Below are positions 1 through 5,798 of a stretch of 7,755 nucleotides of DNA, piece after piece. The DNA comes from Gemmatimonadales bacterium (lineage in GTDB: Bacteria > Gemmatimonadota > Gemmatimonadetes > Gemmatimonadales > GWC2-71-9): NCBI GenBank assembly GCA_030597435.1, contig JAUVRV010000113.1, positions 1 through 7,755 on the forward strand. Reading direction: 5' to 3'. The position numbers and the translations under genes are program-made. Position 1 is the stretch's first letter. Each line of letters starts with the position of its first letter. The notes under the pieces were generated by a model that was not told the DNA's origin, did no database searches, and was given only the letters and a program-made list of their open reading frames with translations.

Positions 1-213
1 GCAGTTGTCGAGCACGTGTCGCGGCTCGGGGCCGAGATCAGCCTCGAGTATGTCGCTGGTGGAGTGGGCGGGATCGGTAGAAACCAGCAGAGTCTTGCAT
101 GCTTGATCAGCACTTTGGATGGCAAATGCGGCGGCAATGGTTGTCTTTCCCACCCCACCCATGCCACCGAAAAAGACGATCTCCTTGTCCAGTAGCTTCG
201 CTACGGCATCCAT
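1..213 (-). CDS. ArsA/Get3-family ATPase, N-terminal 71 residues (partial)
   Basis: This is the amino-terminal part of an ArsA/Get3/TRC40-type P-loop ATPase (SIMIBI class); the rest lies beyond base 1. In the 71 visible residues the deviant Walker A loop is at about residues 16-25 (GGMGGVGKTT), followed by helix 1 and then a second beta strand ending in STDPAHS (residues 45-51), the family's conserved A-loop/switch segment. Family members use ATP hydrolysis either with an arsenite pump or to hand over membrane-protein or other clients; which applies here cannot be seen. The signature lysine of the loop (KGGVGK) is Met18 here, which is unusual. ATG at 213 is the only start candidate between the upstream TGA at 244-246 and the P-loop, and its ribosome site is weak. 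It follows the cory-CC-star gene in the same reading frame after a 30-nt gap, so the two are probably co-translated. There is no arsR, arsB or arsD nearby to support an arsenic role. Confidence 0.9.
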   Translation of the reverse strand, partial: MDAVAKLLDKEIVFFGGMGGVGKTTIAAAFAIQSADQACKTLLVSTDPAHSTSDILEADLGPEPRHVLDNC

Positions 214-243
214 CTCAACCCGCTCATCGTAGGGCCGTGGCGA

Positions 244-561
244 TCAGCAGCATCTGAACCCGCCATCCGGTGCCTGCGGCATGCCCAACCGAACGTGCCA
301 CTCGTGGAACTGTTCTATCAGTTCAGGATACAGCTCTAACGTGTAGAACGCGGTCGGATTCGGCACGCCCAGCAGATCAGCGAAACCAAGTAGGAAAAAG
401 AGGTCGCGTTGCTTGAGGTACTCCCGATGAATGGCCGACCGGTACGGTGCAAAGTACACCCCTTCATAGATCTCACGAGCCGCGCGTAGGCGCTGCCGTA
501 GCGATGTGCCCGACTTGGCACCTTCGGGCGTACTCGACACAGGATCAGTTCGATCAGTCAT
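244..561 (-). CDS. cory-CC-star family small protein
   Basis: This encodes a 105-residue soluble protein ending in Phe-Arg-Cys-Cys-stop. The size, the body (an aromatic-rich segment with YFAPYRSAIHREYLKQRDLFF at about residues 36-56, then a GVPNPTAFYTLELYPELIEQ stretch), the terminal Cys-Cys and the place directly upstream of an ArsA-like ATPase match what I recall of the cory-CC-star family, named for its C-terminal motif. Its function is unknown. The terminal cysteine pair could bind metal or form a redox disulfide, and the ATPase next door could use it as a partner; both are inference. No signal peptide or membrane span is visible. The ATG at 559-561 overlaps the stop of an out-of-frame DUF885 remnant by 8 nt (ATGACTGA), suggesting it was once translationally coupled to an intact DUF885 gene. 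A weak GGGA lies a few bases upstream of the start. Confidence 0.82.
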   Translation of the reverse strand: MTDRTDPVSSTPEGAKSGTSLRQRLRAAREIYEGVYFAPYRSAIHREYLKQRDLFFLLGFADLLGVPNPTAFYTLELYPELIEQFHEWHVRLGMPQAPDGGFRCC

Positions 562-628
562 TCAATCCCATGCCCCAGCGCAACAGGCTCACCGGCAAAC
601 CACCATAGCTCAAGACATCCATGTGGAA
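554..628 (-). pseudogene. DUF885 C-terminal remnant, out of frame
   Basis: Read on the minus strand in a different frame from the 610-1635 reading frame, these 25 codons give FHMDVLSYGGLP followed by VSLLRWGMGLND and a TGA. This is the kind of sequence with which DUF885 proteins normally end (a Phe-His-Asp/Met-Asp start, then Leu-Ser-x-Gly-x-Leu/Ile-Pro-Val). It has no start codon or ribosome site of its own suited to its length, and it ends 8 nt inside the cory-CC-star gene. It is best read as the surviving 3' end of the same DUF885 gene after an internal deletion that removed the metal-binding half and changed frame. The frame can be followed back to about 650, but the residues there are less convincing. 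Confidence 0.75.
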
Positions 629-1635
629 CTGCCTTTCAGAGTAGCGCCCGGCGGTTGGTAGGCCGCGAAGGGAATGAGTGGGCGGAGGAACTCTGGCGTT
701 GACACGACCTCCAGAATATCGTCGGGCAGCGCAACGAGATCGTTTTCTAACACAAACTGCCGCGATCGCTCCATCTCGACACCGCAGGCATCCACTAGCT
801 CATCCGCATCGGGATGTTCCTGTCGCAGTCGGTCAACCAAGTCTGGCCAAGCTGCCCCCGGGTCTATGTGGGCCGCGAGATCAGCCAACTTGCTCTCAGT
901 CTGCTCGACCCGCTTCCCACCATACCGCCACAACTCCGGTGCACTGGCATTGAGTGCATGCTCGTAGTGAAGCCTGAAGTTGAACGCGGCCTCACCGATC
1001 CCTATCGCACCGTTTTGTCCTGCCGCCGAATCTGTCCGCAGTCGATCGCTGAAGGCAACCAGTGCTTCCTGTGCAGCCTCACTGGCCGATTCGAAGCCCG
1101 AGCCATCCCGTGGCTGCAGATCGGTCGCGACCTGATCGATGAGCGTCGAGCCTGCCATGGCGACATCCGCAGCAGTGTCCAACAATACCGTGGGACAACT
1201 CTCCAATGTTTCCAGGGCGACATTGAGGAATGCTGGTACGGCTTTGAGTCGCTCAGTGGCAGCCCGGCTGCGATGCTCTCGAGGACGGTCCCGTAGGACC
1301 AACAGCAGGTAGAGCCCTTCTAGAACGTGAGAGATCCAGAATAGCGGGTTGCGCTCCTGCTGGCGCTCGTGTTCGAATCGGTGGATGGTAACGCGCATAT
1401 CGCCCAACAGCGCCGTGCGGTCGATCTCATCTTGCAGAGAATGCATGACCGCGCCTTCGAGTGCGTTGCTGAGCGCTTTGAGTGCTGCCAGCGATTGCTT
1501 TAGCTCATCGGCACCGAACGCGCCGAATCGGTGATCGTGCTCCTGAACGCCCGCACCGGTTGCCTCAACCGGATCCAGGTGCCACTTGAGATCGAGGTAG
1601 GAATCGACCAGTTGGGCGAACTCTCTCGTGTTCAT
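610..1635 (-). pseudogene. DUF885 family protein, truncated by internal deletion
   Basis: The readable frame gives 341 residues. The amino end is typical of DUF885 (PF05960): FAQLVDSYLDLKWHLDPVEATGAG at residues 6-29, then long helices, the IGEAAFNFRLHYEHAL block at about 213-228 and TPEFLRPLIPFAAYQPPG at about 313-330. Full-length members run to roughly 550-600 residues and carry a zinc-type HEAxPGH motif in the second half; they are thought to be metallopeptidases or hydrolases. That half is missing: the frame stops at GSSTWMS just after the PPG, and the family's normal C-terminus lies out of frame at 554-628. The remaining protein should be catalytically dead. ATG at 1635 is a reasonable start, since the family's first conserved block begins at residue 6, though the ribosome site is weak. 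It sits 44 nt after the asparaginase gene. A sequencing or assembly collapse could also produce this picture. Confidence 0.85.
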
Positions 1636-1679
1636 GCCCTAGTGTGCAGGAGCCATTTGGCTGCGTCAAGCACCCAGCG

Positions 1680-2810
1680 TCAATCGGTGGGCGACCCGTT
1701 CAACAACGGCTCTAAGGGCATCTCTTCAGCGCCGTTCGCCGTGCACACGGCATAGGCCGTCTCGCCTGATGCATACATCGTGACACCGGCAAACTCACCA
1801 GCGGCATTGAGCACGAAGAACCGCACGTTGAAATTGGGCAAGCCCCTACCGTTCAACAGGCGTTCCTCGACCGTGTTCGATCGGATGCGTTTCAATGCTT
1901 CCATTCCTGCATCCTTGGGATGTAGCCCGCGTCTCAAGCTCTCCACGATCAGGTACGAACTCAGGTTGAACAGGTTCGCCTCACCCCTGCCAGTTGACCC
2001 TGCCGCACCCACGTCACCATCCACATAGAGGCCGGCACCCAGGATCGGCGAGTCACCGGTCCGCCCGGGGATCTTCCAGGCAAGCCCGCTTGTCGTCGTG
2101 ACCCCGCAGATCTCGCCCTGCGGATTGATTCCGTTACAGTTGATAGTCCCCCATAGGTGGTTCTCCTCGATCAGGCCATCCCTAAGCATCTGAAGCCCTG
2201 CTTCATATCCGACCTGGGAACGCTTCTTTGGATCGAGGTAATGCAACGGATCCACGCGGCGCTTCCACTCGAGCCAGAGTTCCCGCGACCGCTCAGTGTT
2301 GAGATCGTCATCGATCGTGAATCCCATGTTGCGCGCAAAGTCTTGCGCGCCCGCACCGACCAATAGGTGATGGTCGGTGTACTCCATGACGGCCTTGGCC
2401 ACTAGCGATGGTGTTCTCACACCTTCCAGCGCCGCGACACCGCCCGCCCACTTGCGCGGCCCATGCATGCAGCAGGCGTCCAGCTGAACGACTCCTTCGG
2501 CATTGGGCAGTCCGCCGTAACCAATGCCTTGCTCCTCGGGATCCGATTCCGGGATGTTCACTCCCGCCACGAGTGCATCCAGAACGTCGGATCCGTCCAC
2601 GATCTCTTGGAACGCGAGTTCGACACAACTGACGGGGCCACCGTTCCTATACCTGATCCCACTCAGATCGGAGATGACCACCGGACTCACTGTGTTTGGT
2701 GTCAACACGGTCGGTGCGGCAGCCACGGCACTCTTCGAGGCAACCGCTGCCACCGTGACGGCAGACGTCGTTGTCCGCACAAAGTCTCTACGGCTGAGTC
2801 TCTTGGTCAT
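1680..2810 (-). CDS. Tat-exported N4-(beta-N-acetylglucosaminyl)-L-asparaginase (glycosylasparaginase)
   Basis: This is an Ntn hydrolase of the asparaginase-2 family (376 residues), expected to cleave the GlcNAc-Asn bond of glycoasparagines, or a related beta-aspartyl amide, after self-cleavage. Residues 1-31 form a twin-arginine signal (SRRDFV at 6-11, a mild hydrophobic stretch, Ala-rich cleavage region near 29-32), so it is exported folded. The proposed autocleavage site is Gly221/Thr222 in the LWGTINCNG segment; Thr222 would be the nucleophile of the beta chain. Downstream, PGRTGDSPILGAGLYVDGD (249-267) and AGSTGRGE (270-277) are the conserved substrate-binding and glycine motifs. The LDACCMHGP segment near 110-118 corresponds to the alpha-chain block usually read as LDA-x-x-M-D/H-G. 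The length is normal. The start is well supported by GGGGAGA at 2818-2824. It lies 30 nt after the cation-efflux gene and 44 nt before the DUF885 gene, a likely peptide or glycopeptide salvage pairing. Confidence 0.93.
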   Translation of the reverse strand: MTKRLSRRDFVRTTTSAVTVAAVASKSAVAAAPTVLTPNTVSPVVISDLSGIRYRNGGPVSCVELAFQEIVDGSDVLDALVAGVNIPESDPEEQGIGYGGLPNAEGVVQLDACCMHGPRKWAGGVAALEGVRTPSLVAKAVMEYTDHHLLVGAGAQDFARNMGFTIDDDLNTERSRELWLEWKRRVDPLHYLDPKKRSQVGYEAGLQMLRDGLIEENHLWGTINCNGINPQGEICGVTTTSGLAWKIPGRTGDSPILGAGLYVDGDVGAAGSTGRGEANLFNLSSYLIVESLRRGLHPKDAGMEALKRIRSNTVEERLLNGRGLPNFNVRFFVLNAAGEFAGVTMYASGETAYAVCTANGAEEMPLEPLLNGSPTD

Positions 2811-2817
2811 GATTCTA

Positions 2818-2824
2818 TCTCCCC
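2818..2824 (-). promoter_or_regulatory. Ribosome binding site of the asparaginase gene
   Basis: GGGGAGA on the minus strand, 7 nt upstream of the ATG at 2810. It is one of the strongest Shine-Dalgarno matches in the leftward operon and fixes the start just before the twin-arginine signal peptide. Confidence 0.75.
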
Positions 2825-2840
2825 AACTGGTGATACCACG

Positions 2841-3452
2841 TCAACAACAAGGTTCCTCCTCGAACCCTTCCAGACCTTCCTTCACTAGCCAAGGGACCAT
2901 CAGGATGGCTGCAACCGGGTCCGCCCACCACCAACCCGCAATCGCATTCACAACGAGCCCGAGAAACAGACAGAACGACAGATATGAACAGGCTAGTGTT
3001 TCCTTCGCTTCAGCACGCAACGCCATGCTACCTACAGCACGTGCAACCTTGAACTTCCCCAGCGCAATCAAGGGCATTATCACGAGCGATACGATTGCCA
3101 ACACGACACCGACGGTGCTTTCGGCCGGAGGATTCTCGGTCCATAGAATCCACGCTGACTGCATCAACACGTATGCGGCCAGCACGAAGAACGTGACGCC
3201 CACAAAGCGTCGCACTCGGTTCTCTGCGCGCGCCACCCGAGTGGCATTGGCTCCTCTGACTTCGATGGCCATACGCCACAGAACTACCGCCGCGGCAGCC
3301 AACTCGATCACACTGTCCAGGCCAAAGCCGACCAGTGCAACACTGCCGGCCACCAAACCGGCCCACAGCGCGACGATTGCCTCAACCGCGTTGTAAACCA
3401 TGGTGCCGGCCACCAACCAGAACCCTCTACGCAGCCACCGCTGTCGATCCAT
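2841..3452 (-). CDS. Cation-efflux-like membrane transporter ending in Cys-Cys
   Basis: This encodes a 203-residue polytopic membrane protein of the small cation-diffusion-facilitator-like group. Predicted helices lie at about 11-33, 36-60, 83-105, 113-134, 152-175 and possibly 174-190. Group signatures are VGFGLDSVIEL at 41-51 (Asp46 and Glu50 in a helix, probable metal ligands), LRAEAKETLACSYLS at 145-159, and NAIAGWWWADPVAA at 169-182 (Asp178). The C-terminus is EGLEGFEEEPCC; an acidic tail with terminal cysteines is, from memory, usual for this group. It lacks the cytoplasmic domain of full-length CDF transporters. The role is probably divalent or heavy-metal export, but the metal is unknown. 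The ATG directly follows the stop of the upstream membrane-protein gene (TAGATG), so the two are co-translated and may act together. The start codon is fixed by that junction. Confidence 0.87.
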   Translation of the reverse strand: MDRQRWLRRGFWLVAGTMVYNAVEAIVALWAGLVAGSVALVGFGLDSVIELAAAAVVLWRMAIEVRGANATRVARAENRVRRFVGVTFFVLAAYVLMQSAWILWTENPPAESTVGVVLAIVSLVIMPLIALGKFKVARAVGSMALRAEAKETLACSYLSFCLFLGLVVNAIAGWWWADPVAAILMVPWLVKEGLEGFEEEPCC

Positions 3453-3767
3453 CTACTCGACTCGCGTTCTGACGCGACTCTCGAGTCGCTCGGCTTCAGA
3501 AGCGAGCCGCTGGCGCCTGACGGCCAACGTGCCACGTACCCTGTCGCTAACGGAGATCGTCACAATGGCCATAGCAAACACCACAACAAATGGCGCCCCA
3601 CGCCAGCGGGACAACCCCACGGCCGAAGCTAGCACCACTATGACACCGGCCGCGATCTCAGCTAGCGCGAAGGGTGAGCGGCTCACGCCTCGTCGCGTTT
3701 GTCCCCATATGTGGGTCGCACCGGATACCAGCGCAAGCAGGCCAACCAAGTACAGTAAGAGACCCAT
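3453..3767 (-). CDS. Small three-helix membrane protein of unknown function
   Basis: This encodes a 104-residue protein that I do not recognise. Helices are visible at about 1-20, 33-52 and 58-74, followed by a basic, probably helical tail from 75 to 104 (RVRGTLAVRRQRLASEAERL and on). The first helix starts at the N-terminus with no charged leader and may act as a signal anchor. It begins 4 nt after the nucleotidyltransferase gene stops, and its own stop abuts the ATG of the cation-efflux gene, so it is embedded in the operon and probably co-translated with its neighbours. Its tight coupling to the transporter suggests an accessory or assembly role in the membrane, which is inference only. 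Coding character is supported by the operon fit and the clean hydrophobic pattern. Confidence 0.78.
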   Translation of the reverse strand: MGLLLYLVGLLALVSGATHIWGQTRRGVSRSPFALAEIAAGVIVVLASAVGLSRWRGAPFVVVFAMAIVTISVSDRVRGTLAVRRQRLASEAERLESRVRTRVE

Positions 3768-3771
3768 GGGC

Positions 3772-4755
3772 TCAAGGCGCTTTGCTTACCTCATCACGCG
3801 CCGCCACCATCCCGTCGTATTGGCTATCGAGCACTGCAACGGAATCACCCACGAGTGAGTTTTCGATCTGTGATCGTTCTATGCGACAGGAATGACCCAC
3901 TATGGTGTGTCGCAAGGTACTGGACCTGATCACCGTACCTTCGTCCAGCGATACGTTGGGACCAACCGTACAAGCCTCCAAGTGGACGCCAGCGGCAATG
4001 TAGACCGGATCCACGATCGTCACGCCCTCAACAGTCTGAGGCCGCTTGGCGCCACCCACGCTCAGCAGATGGGCATTGGTTTCGAGCAACGTCTCGATCT
4101 TACCACAATCGTACCAACCCTGGACTTCAGCAGTGTAGAGCCTCTTCCCCTGATCGATCATGTATTGAAAGGCATCTGTCAGAAACCACTCTCCCTTCAT
4201 TTGTGGTCCCGCCAGCGTCCTGTCGATCCCAGCAAACAGGGTCTCCCAATCCCTGATGTAGTACAGCCCGATATTGGCGAGCTTGGAGATGGGTTCACTT
4301 GGCTTCTCGACAATGCGCTGCATGTAGCCATTCTCATCCGTGACGACGACCCCAAACCGCTGATAGTCCTCGACCTCCTTGGCCCAGATGATTCCCTCCG
4401 CAGCAACCGTATCCACCAACGAGAGGTCGGCGTCGAACACCGTGTCAACGAAGATGATCATTACCGGTCCGTCCACATATGGGCGCGCCAAGTGAACCGC
4501 ACCGGCAGTACCATCCTGGACTTCTTGCTCGACGAAACGGGCGGGCAGATCATAATTGGCGGTCACGTACTCCTCGACCGCCTCCTTGAGATGCCCTGTA
4601 ATGAAGATCAGCTCTTCAATGTCGAGTGGCTCGAGCCTATCGATCACGTAGTCGAGCACCGGACGCCCTGCCACGCGAACGAGGGGTTTGGGCACTTCTC
4701 TCGTGACCGGGAGTAGCCGAGTTCCCTTGCCAGCAACGGGCAGTATTACCTTCAT
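3772..4755 (-). CDS. Sugar-phosphate nucleotidyltransferase with beta-helix tail
   Basis: A 327-residue NTP_transferase family enzyme (PF00483) that should join a sugar 1-phosphate and an NTP to give an NDP-sugar plus pyrophosphate in the cytoplasm. The signature loop GKGTRLLPVTREVPKPLVRV spans about 9-28, with Lys23 the expected phosphate-contacting lysine. QDGTAGAV at 80-87 is the nucleotide-binding block and resembles the GTAGA form of mannose-1-phosphate guanylyltransferases and related enzymes. Asp104 (FVDT) is the likely metal ligand, EKP at 150-152 and GEWFLTDAF near 188-196 follow, and GWYDCGK (213-219) closes the catalytic domain. From about 245 to 309 hexapeptide-like repeats (VTIVDPVYIAAGVHLEAC and on) form a short left-handed beta-helix. 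The exact nucleotide and sugar cannot be read off. The start overlaps the cupin stop (ATGA), so the pair is co-translated; a cupin plus this enzyme recalls split phosphomannose isomerase/GDP-mannose pyrophosphorylase systems. Confidence 0.9.
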   Translation of the reverse strand: MKVILPVAGKGTRLLPVTREVPKPLVRVAGRPVLDYVIDRLEPLDIEELIFITGHLKEAVEEYVTANYDLPARFVEQEVQDGTAGAVHLARPYVDGPVMIIFVDTVFDADLSLVDTVAAEGIIWAKEVEDYQRFGVVVTDENGYMQRIVEKPSEPISKLANIGLYYIRDWETLFAGIDRTLAGPQMKGEWFLTDAFQYMIDQGKRLYTAEVQGWYDCGKIETLLETNAHLLSVGGAKRPQTVEGVTIVDPVYIAAGVHLEACTVGPNVSLDEGTVIRSSTLRHTIVGHSCRIERSQIENSLVGDSVAVLDSQYDGMVAARDEVSKAP

Positions 4756-5102
4756 CCTGCCCTCCCGTAGCGATCTTCGATGCGCACTACGTCATCCAGC
4801 TCCGGAGTCGAAGCTTCGAGCATATCGCTTGGTACTATGGCCTCCATCTGATGAATCGTACCGGGTGTGATATGGTAGTTCTCCCCCTCTTTCATCCTGC
4901 GCTCGATCAGTTCACCTCCCTCTTGTACCCGGAAGATGATCTCGCCGGTCAGCATGTAGATCGTCTCGTCCTTCGTCTCATGATATTGCAGACTCAGTAA
5001 ATGACCCGGCTCGACATGCAAGATCTTGCCGACATACTTGTCGGTCCTGGCCCAGATGAGTTCGTACCCCCACGGTTTGTCGACACGGTACGGAGTTTCC
5101 AC
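4752..5102 (-). CDS. Cupin-domain protein, phosphomannose-isomerase-like
   Basis: A 116-residue single-domain cupin of the type found at the C-terminus of bifunctional mannose-1-phosphate guanylyltransferase/phosphomannose isomerase: VDKPWGYELIWA at about 7-18, YVGKILHVEPGHLLSLQYHE (23-42), and TPGTIHQMEAI (79-89). Putative metal ligands of the two cupin motifs are Gln39, His41, Glu46 and His84. It may isomerise a sugar phosphate feeding the co-translated nucleotidyltransferase, or only bind sugar. An in-frame ATG at 5222 would give 156 residues, but that extension overlaps the ferredoxin gene by over 100 nt and has no cupin character. GTG at 5102 is preferred because AGGAG sits 5 nt upstream and the start lies 13 nt after the ferredoxin stop. 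The stop overlaps the next ATG by 4 nt. Confidence 0.87.
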   Translation of the reverse strand: METPYRVDKPWGYELIWARTDKYVGKILHVEPGHLLSLQYHETKDETIYMLTGEIIFRVQEGGELIERRMKEGENYHITPGTIHQMEAIVPSDMLEASTPELDDVVRIEDRYGRAG

Positions 5103-5107
5103 GGTGG

Positions 5108-5112
5108 CTCCT
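5108..5112 (-). promoter_or_regulatory. Ribosome binding site deciding the cupin GTG start
   Basis: AGGAG on the minus strand, 5 nt upstream of GTG at 5102-5100. It lies in the short gap just after the ferredoxin stop and decides the start in favour of GTG over the longer ATG frame that overlaps the ferredoxin gene. Confidence 0.72.
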
Positions 5113-5115
5113 GTA

Positions 5116-5709
5116 TTATTCCAGATGAAGAACGAGTGAGGACGGTGTAGTAACACAAGCTCGCACGCACACCCCACACCCAACACACCCCTCGGCGCGT
5201 ATGACAGGCCGTCCCCGGTCATCCAATCCTATGGCGGTTTCGCCCACTGGACAAACACGCGCGCAGATGCCGCATTCGACGTCATTGAACGCGATGCAGC
5301 GATTGGGTTCTAGTTCGAGGGTCGCTAATCGATACCCTTCCCACAATTGGTCGGGTACAGTGAGTGCCTCGGTGGGGCAAACTTTGGCACACGGCATATC
5401 GGGGCAGACTGTGCACGGTTGGATCGCGGGATCGATTATCGGCGTGCCGGTGGCTAGTCCAGCCCTGGGCGGCGCTTCTATCAGGGCCCGCACCGGACAC
5501 ACATCGAAGCAGTCTCCACAGCGGGTGCACGCAGCGATGAAAGCGACCTCCTCCAATGCTCCCGGTGGCCGGAAAAAACGCTGTGGCACAATGCGCCGTT
5601 CCGTGCGCTTGGTGACCTCGTCAACCAAGCGACCCAGGGTAGAACGAAAGAAATTTCGCCGATCCCCTTCACCACCGACAAGGAAGTCGTTGCCACCATC
5701 ACGGGCCAT
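5116..5709 (-). CDS. Four-cluster [4Fe-4S] ferredoxin, NapF/NapG-like
   Basis: A 197-residue electron carrier with four cysteine quartets: Cys61/64/67/71 (CTRCGDCFDVCP), Cys99/102/107/111 (CTVCPDMPCAKVCP), Cys138/146/149/153, and Cys175/178/181/185 (CVGCGVCVRACV). All sixteen cysteines are present. The second quartet's CxxCxxxxCxxxCP spacing and the overall layout recall NapF, NapG and MauM ferredoxin-type proteins. The N-terminus has DRRNFFRSTLGRL at about 16-28, which looks like a twin-arginine motif, but no hydrophobic stretch follows, so export is unlikely; NapF has a similar cytoplasmic RR start. The redox partner is not in the window: no molybdoenzyme, nitrate reductase or cytochrome gene is present. 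It is the first gene of the leftward operon. ATG at 5709 is the only ATG well before the first cluster, with a poor ribosome site. Confidence 0.88.
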   Translation of the reverse strand: MARDGGNDFLVGGEGDRRNFFRSTLGRLVDEVTKRTERRIVPQRFFRPPGALEEVAFIAACTRCGDCFDVCPVRALIEAPPRAGLATGTPIIDPAIQPCTVCPDMPCAKVCPTEALTVPDQLWEGYRLATLELEPNRCIAFNDVECGICARVCPVGETAIGLDDRGRPVIRAEGCVGCGVCVRACVTTPSSLVLHLE

Positions 5710-5798
5710 ATATGCTCGATACCCACCGAAGGAAGAATCATAAAGTTAGACTGGGTCGCTCGCGCAGTCGAGGGTATGCCACTTATCTTTAGTGCCAC
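5710..5798. promoter_or_regulatory. Divergent promoter region between the two operons
   Basis: This 89-nt gap separates the leftward ferredoxin start from the rightward TPM start and must hold promoters for both, or sit within them. On the minus strand TATGAT (5737-5742) is a fair -10 element. On the plus strand TATCTT (5784-5789) is a possible -10. No good -35 box was found at the usual distance for either. GACTG at 5749-5753 and CAGTC at 5765-5769 form a 5-bp inverted repeat with an 11-nt spacer near the middle, a possible operator half-site pair but short enough to be chance. Confidence 0.5.

Noticed and set aside
1645..1660. Small hairpin (AGCC/GGCT) in the gap between the asparaginase and DUF885 genes, considered as a terminator
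   Set aside because: The stem is only 4-5 bp with no following T-run on either strand, and the flanking genes look co-transcribed.
2524..3396. Long plus-strand open frame of 290 codons opposite the asparaginase start and transporter genes
   Set aside because: It is antisense to two confidently identified proteins, its translation is low-complexity Ser/Thr/Ala typical of a shadow frame in G+C-rich DNA, and it has no recognisable domain.
3892..4716. Plus-strand open frame of 274 codons opposite the nucleotidyltransferase
   Set aside because: It is wholly antisense to a gene with clear catalytic motifs, shows no family features and breaks the operon layout.
4752..5222. Longer 156-residue version of the cupin starting at ATG 5222
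   Set aside because: The extra 40 residues overlap the C-terminal cluster region of the ferredoxin gene and lack cupin character, while GTG 5102 has AGGAG at good spacing.
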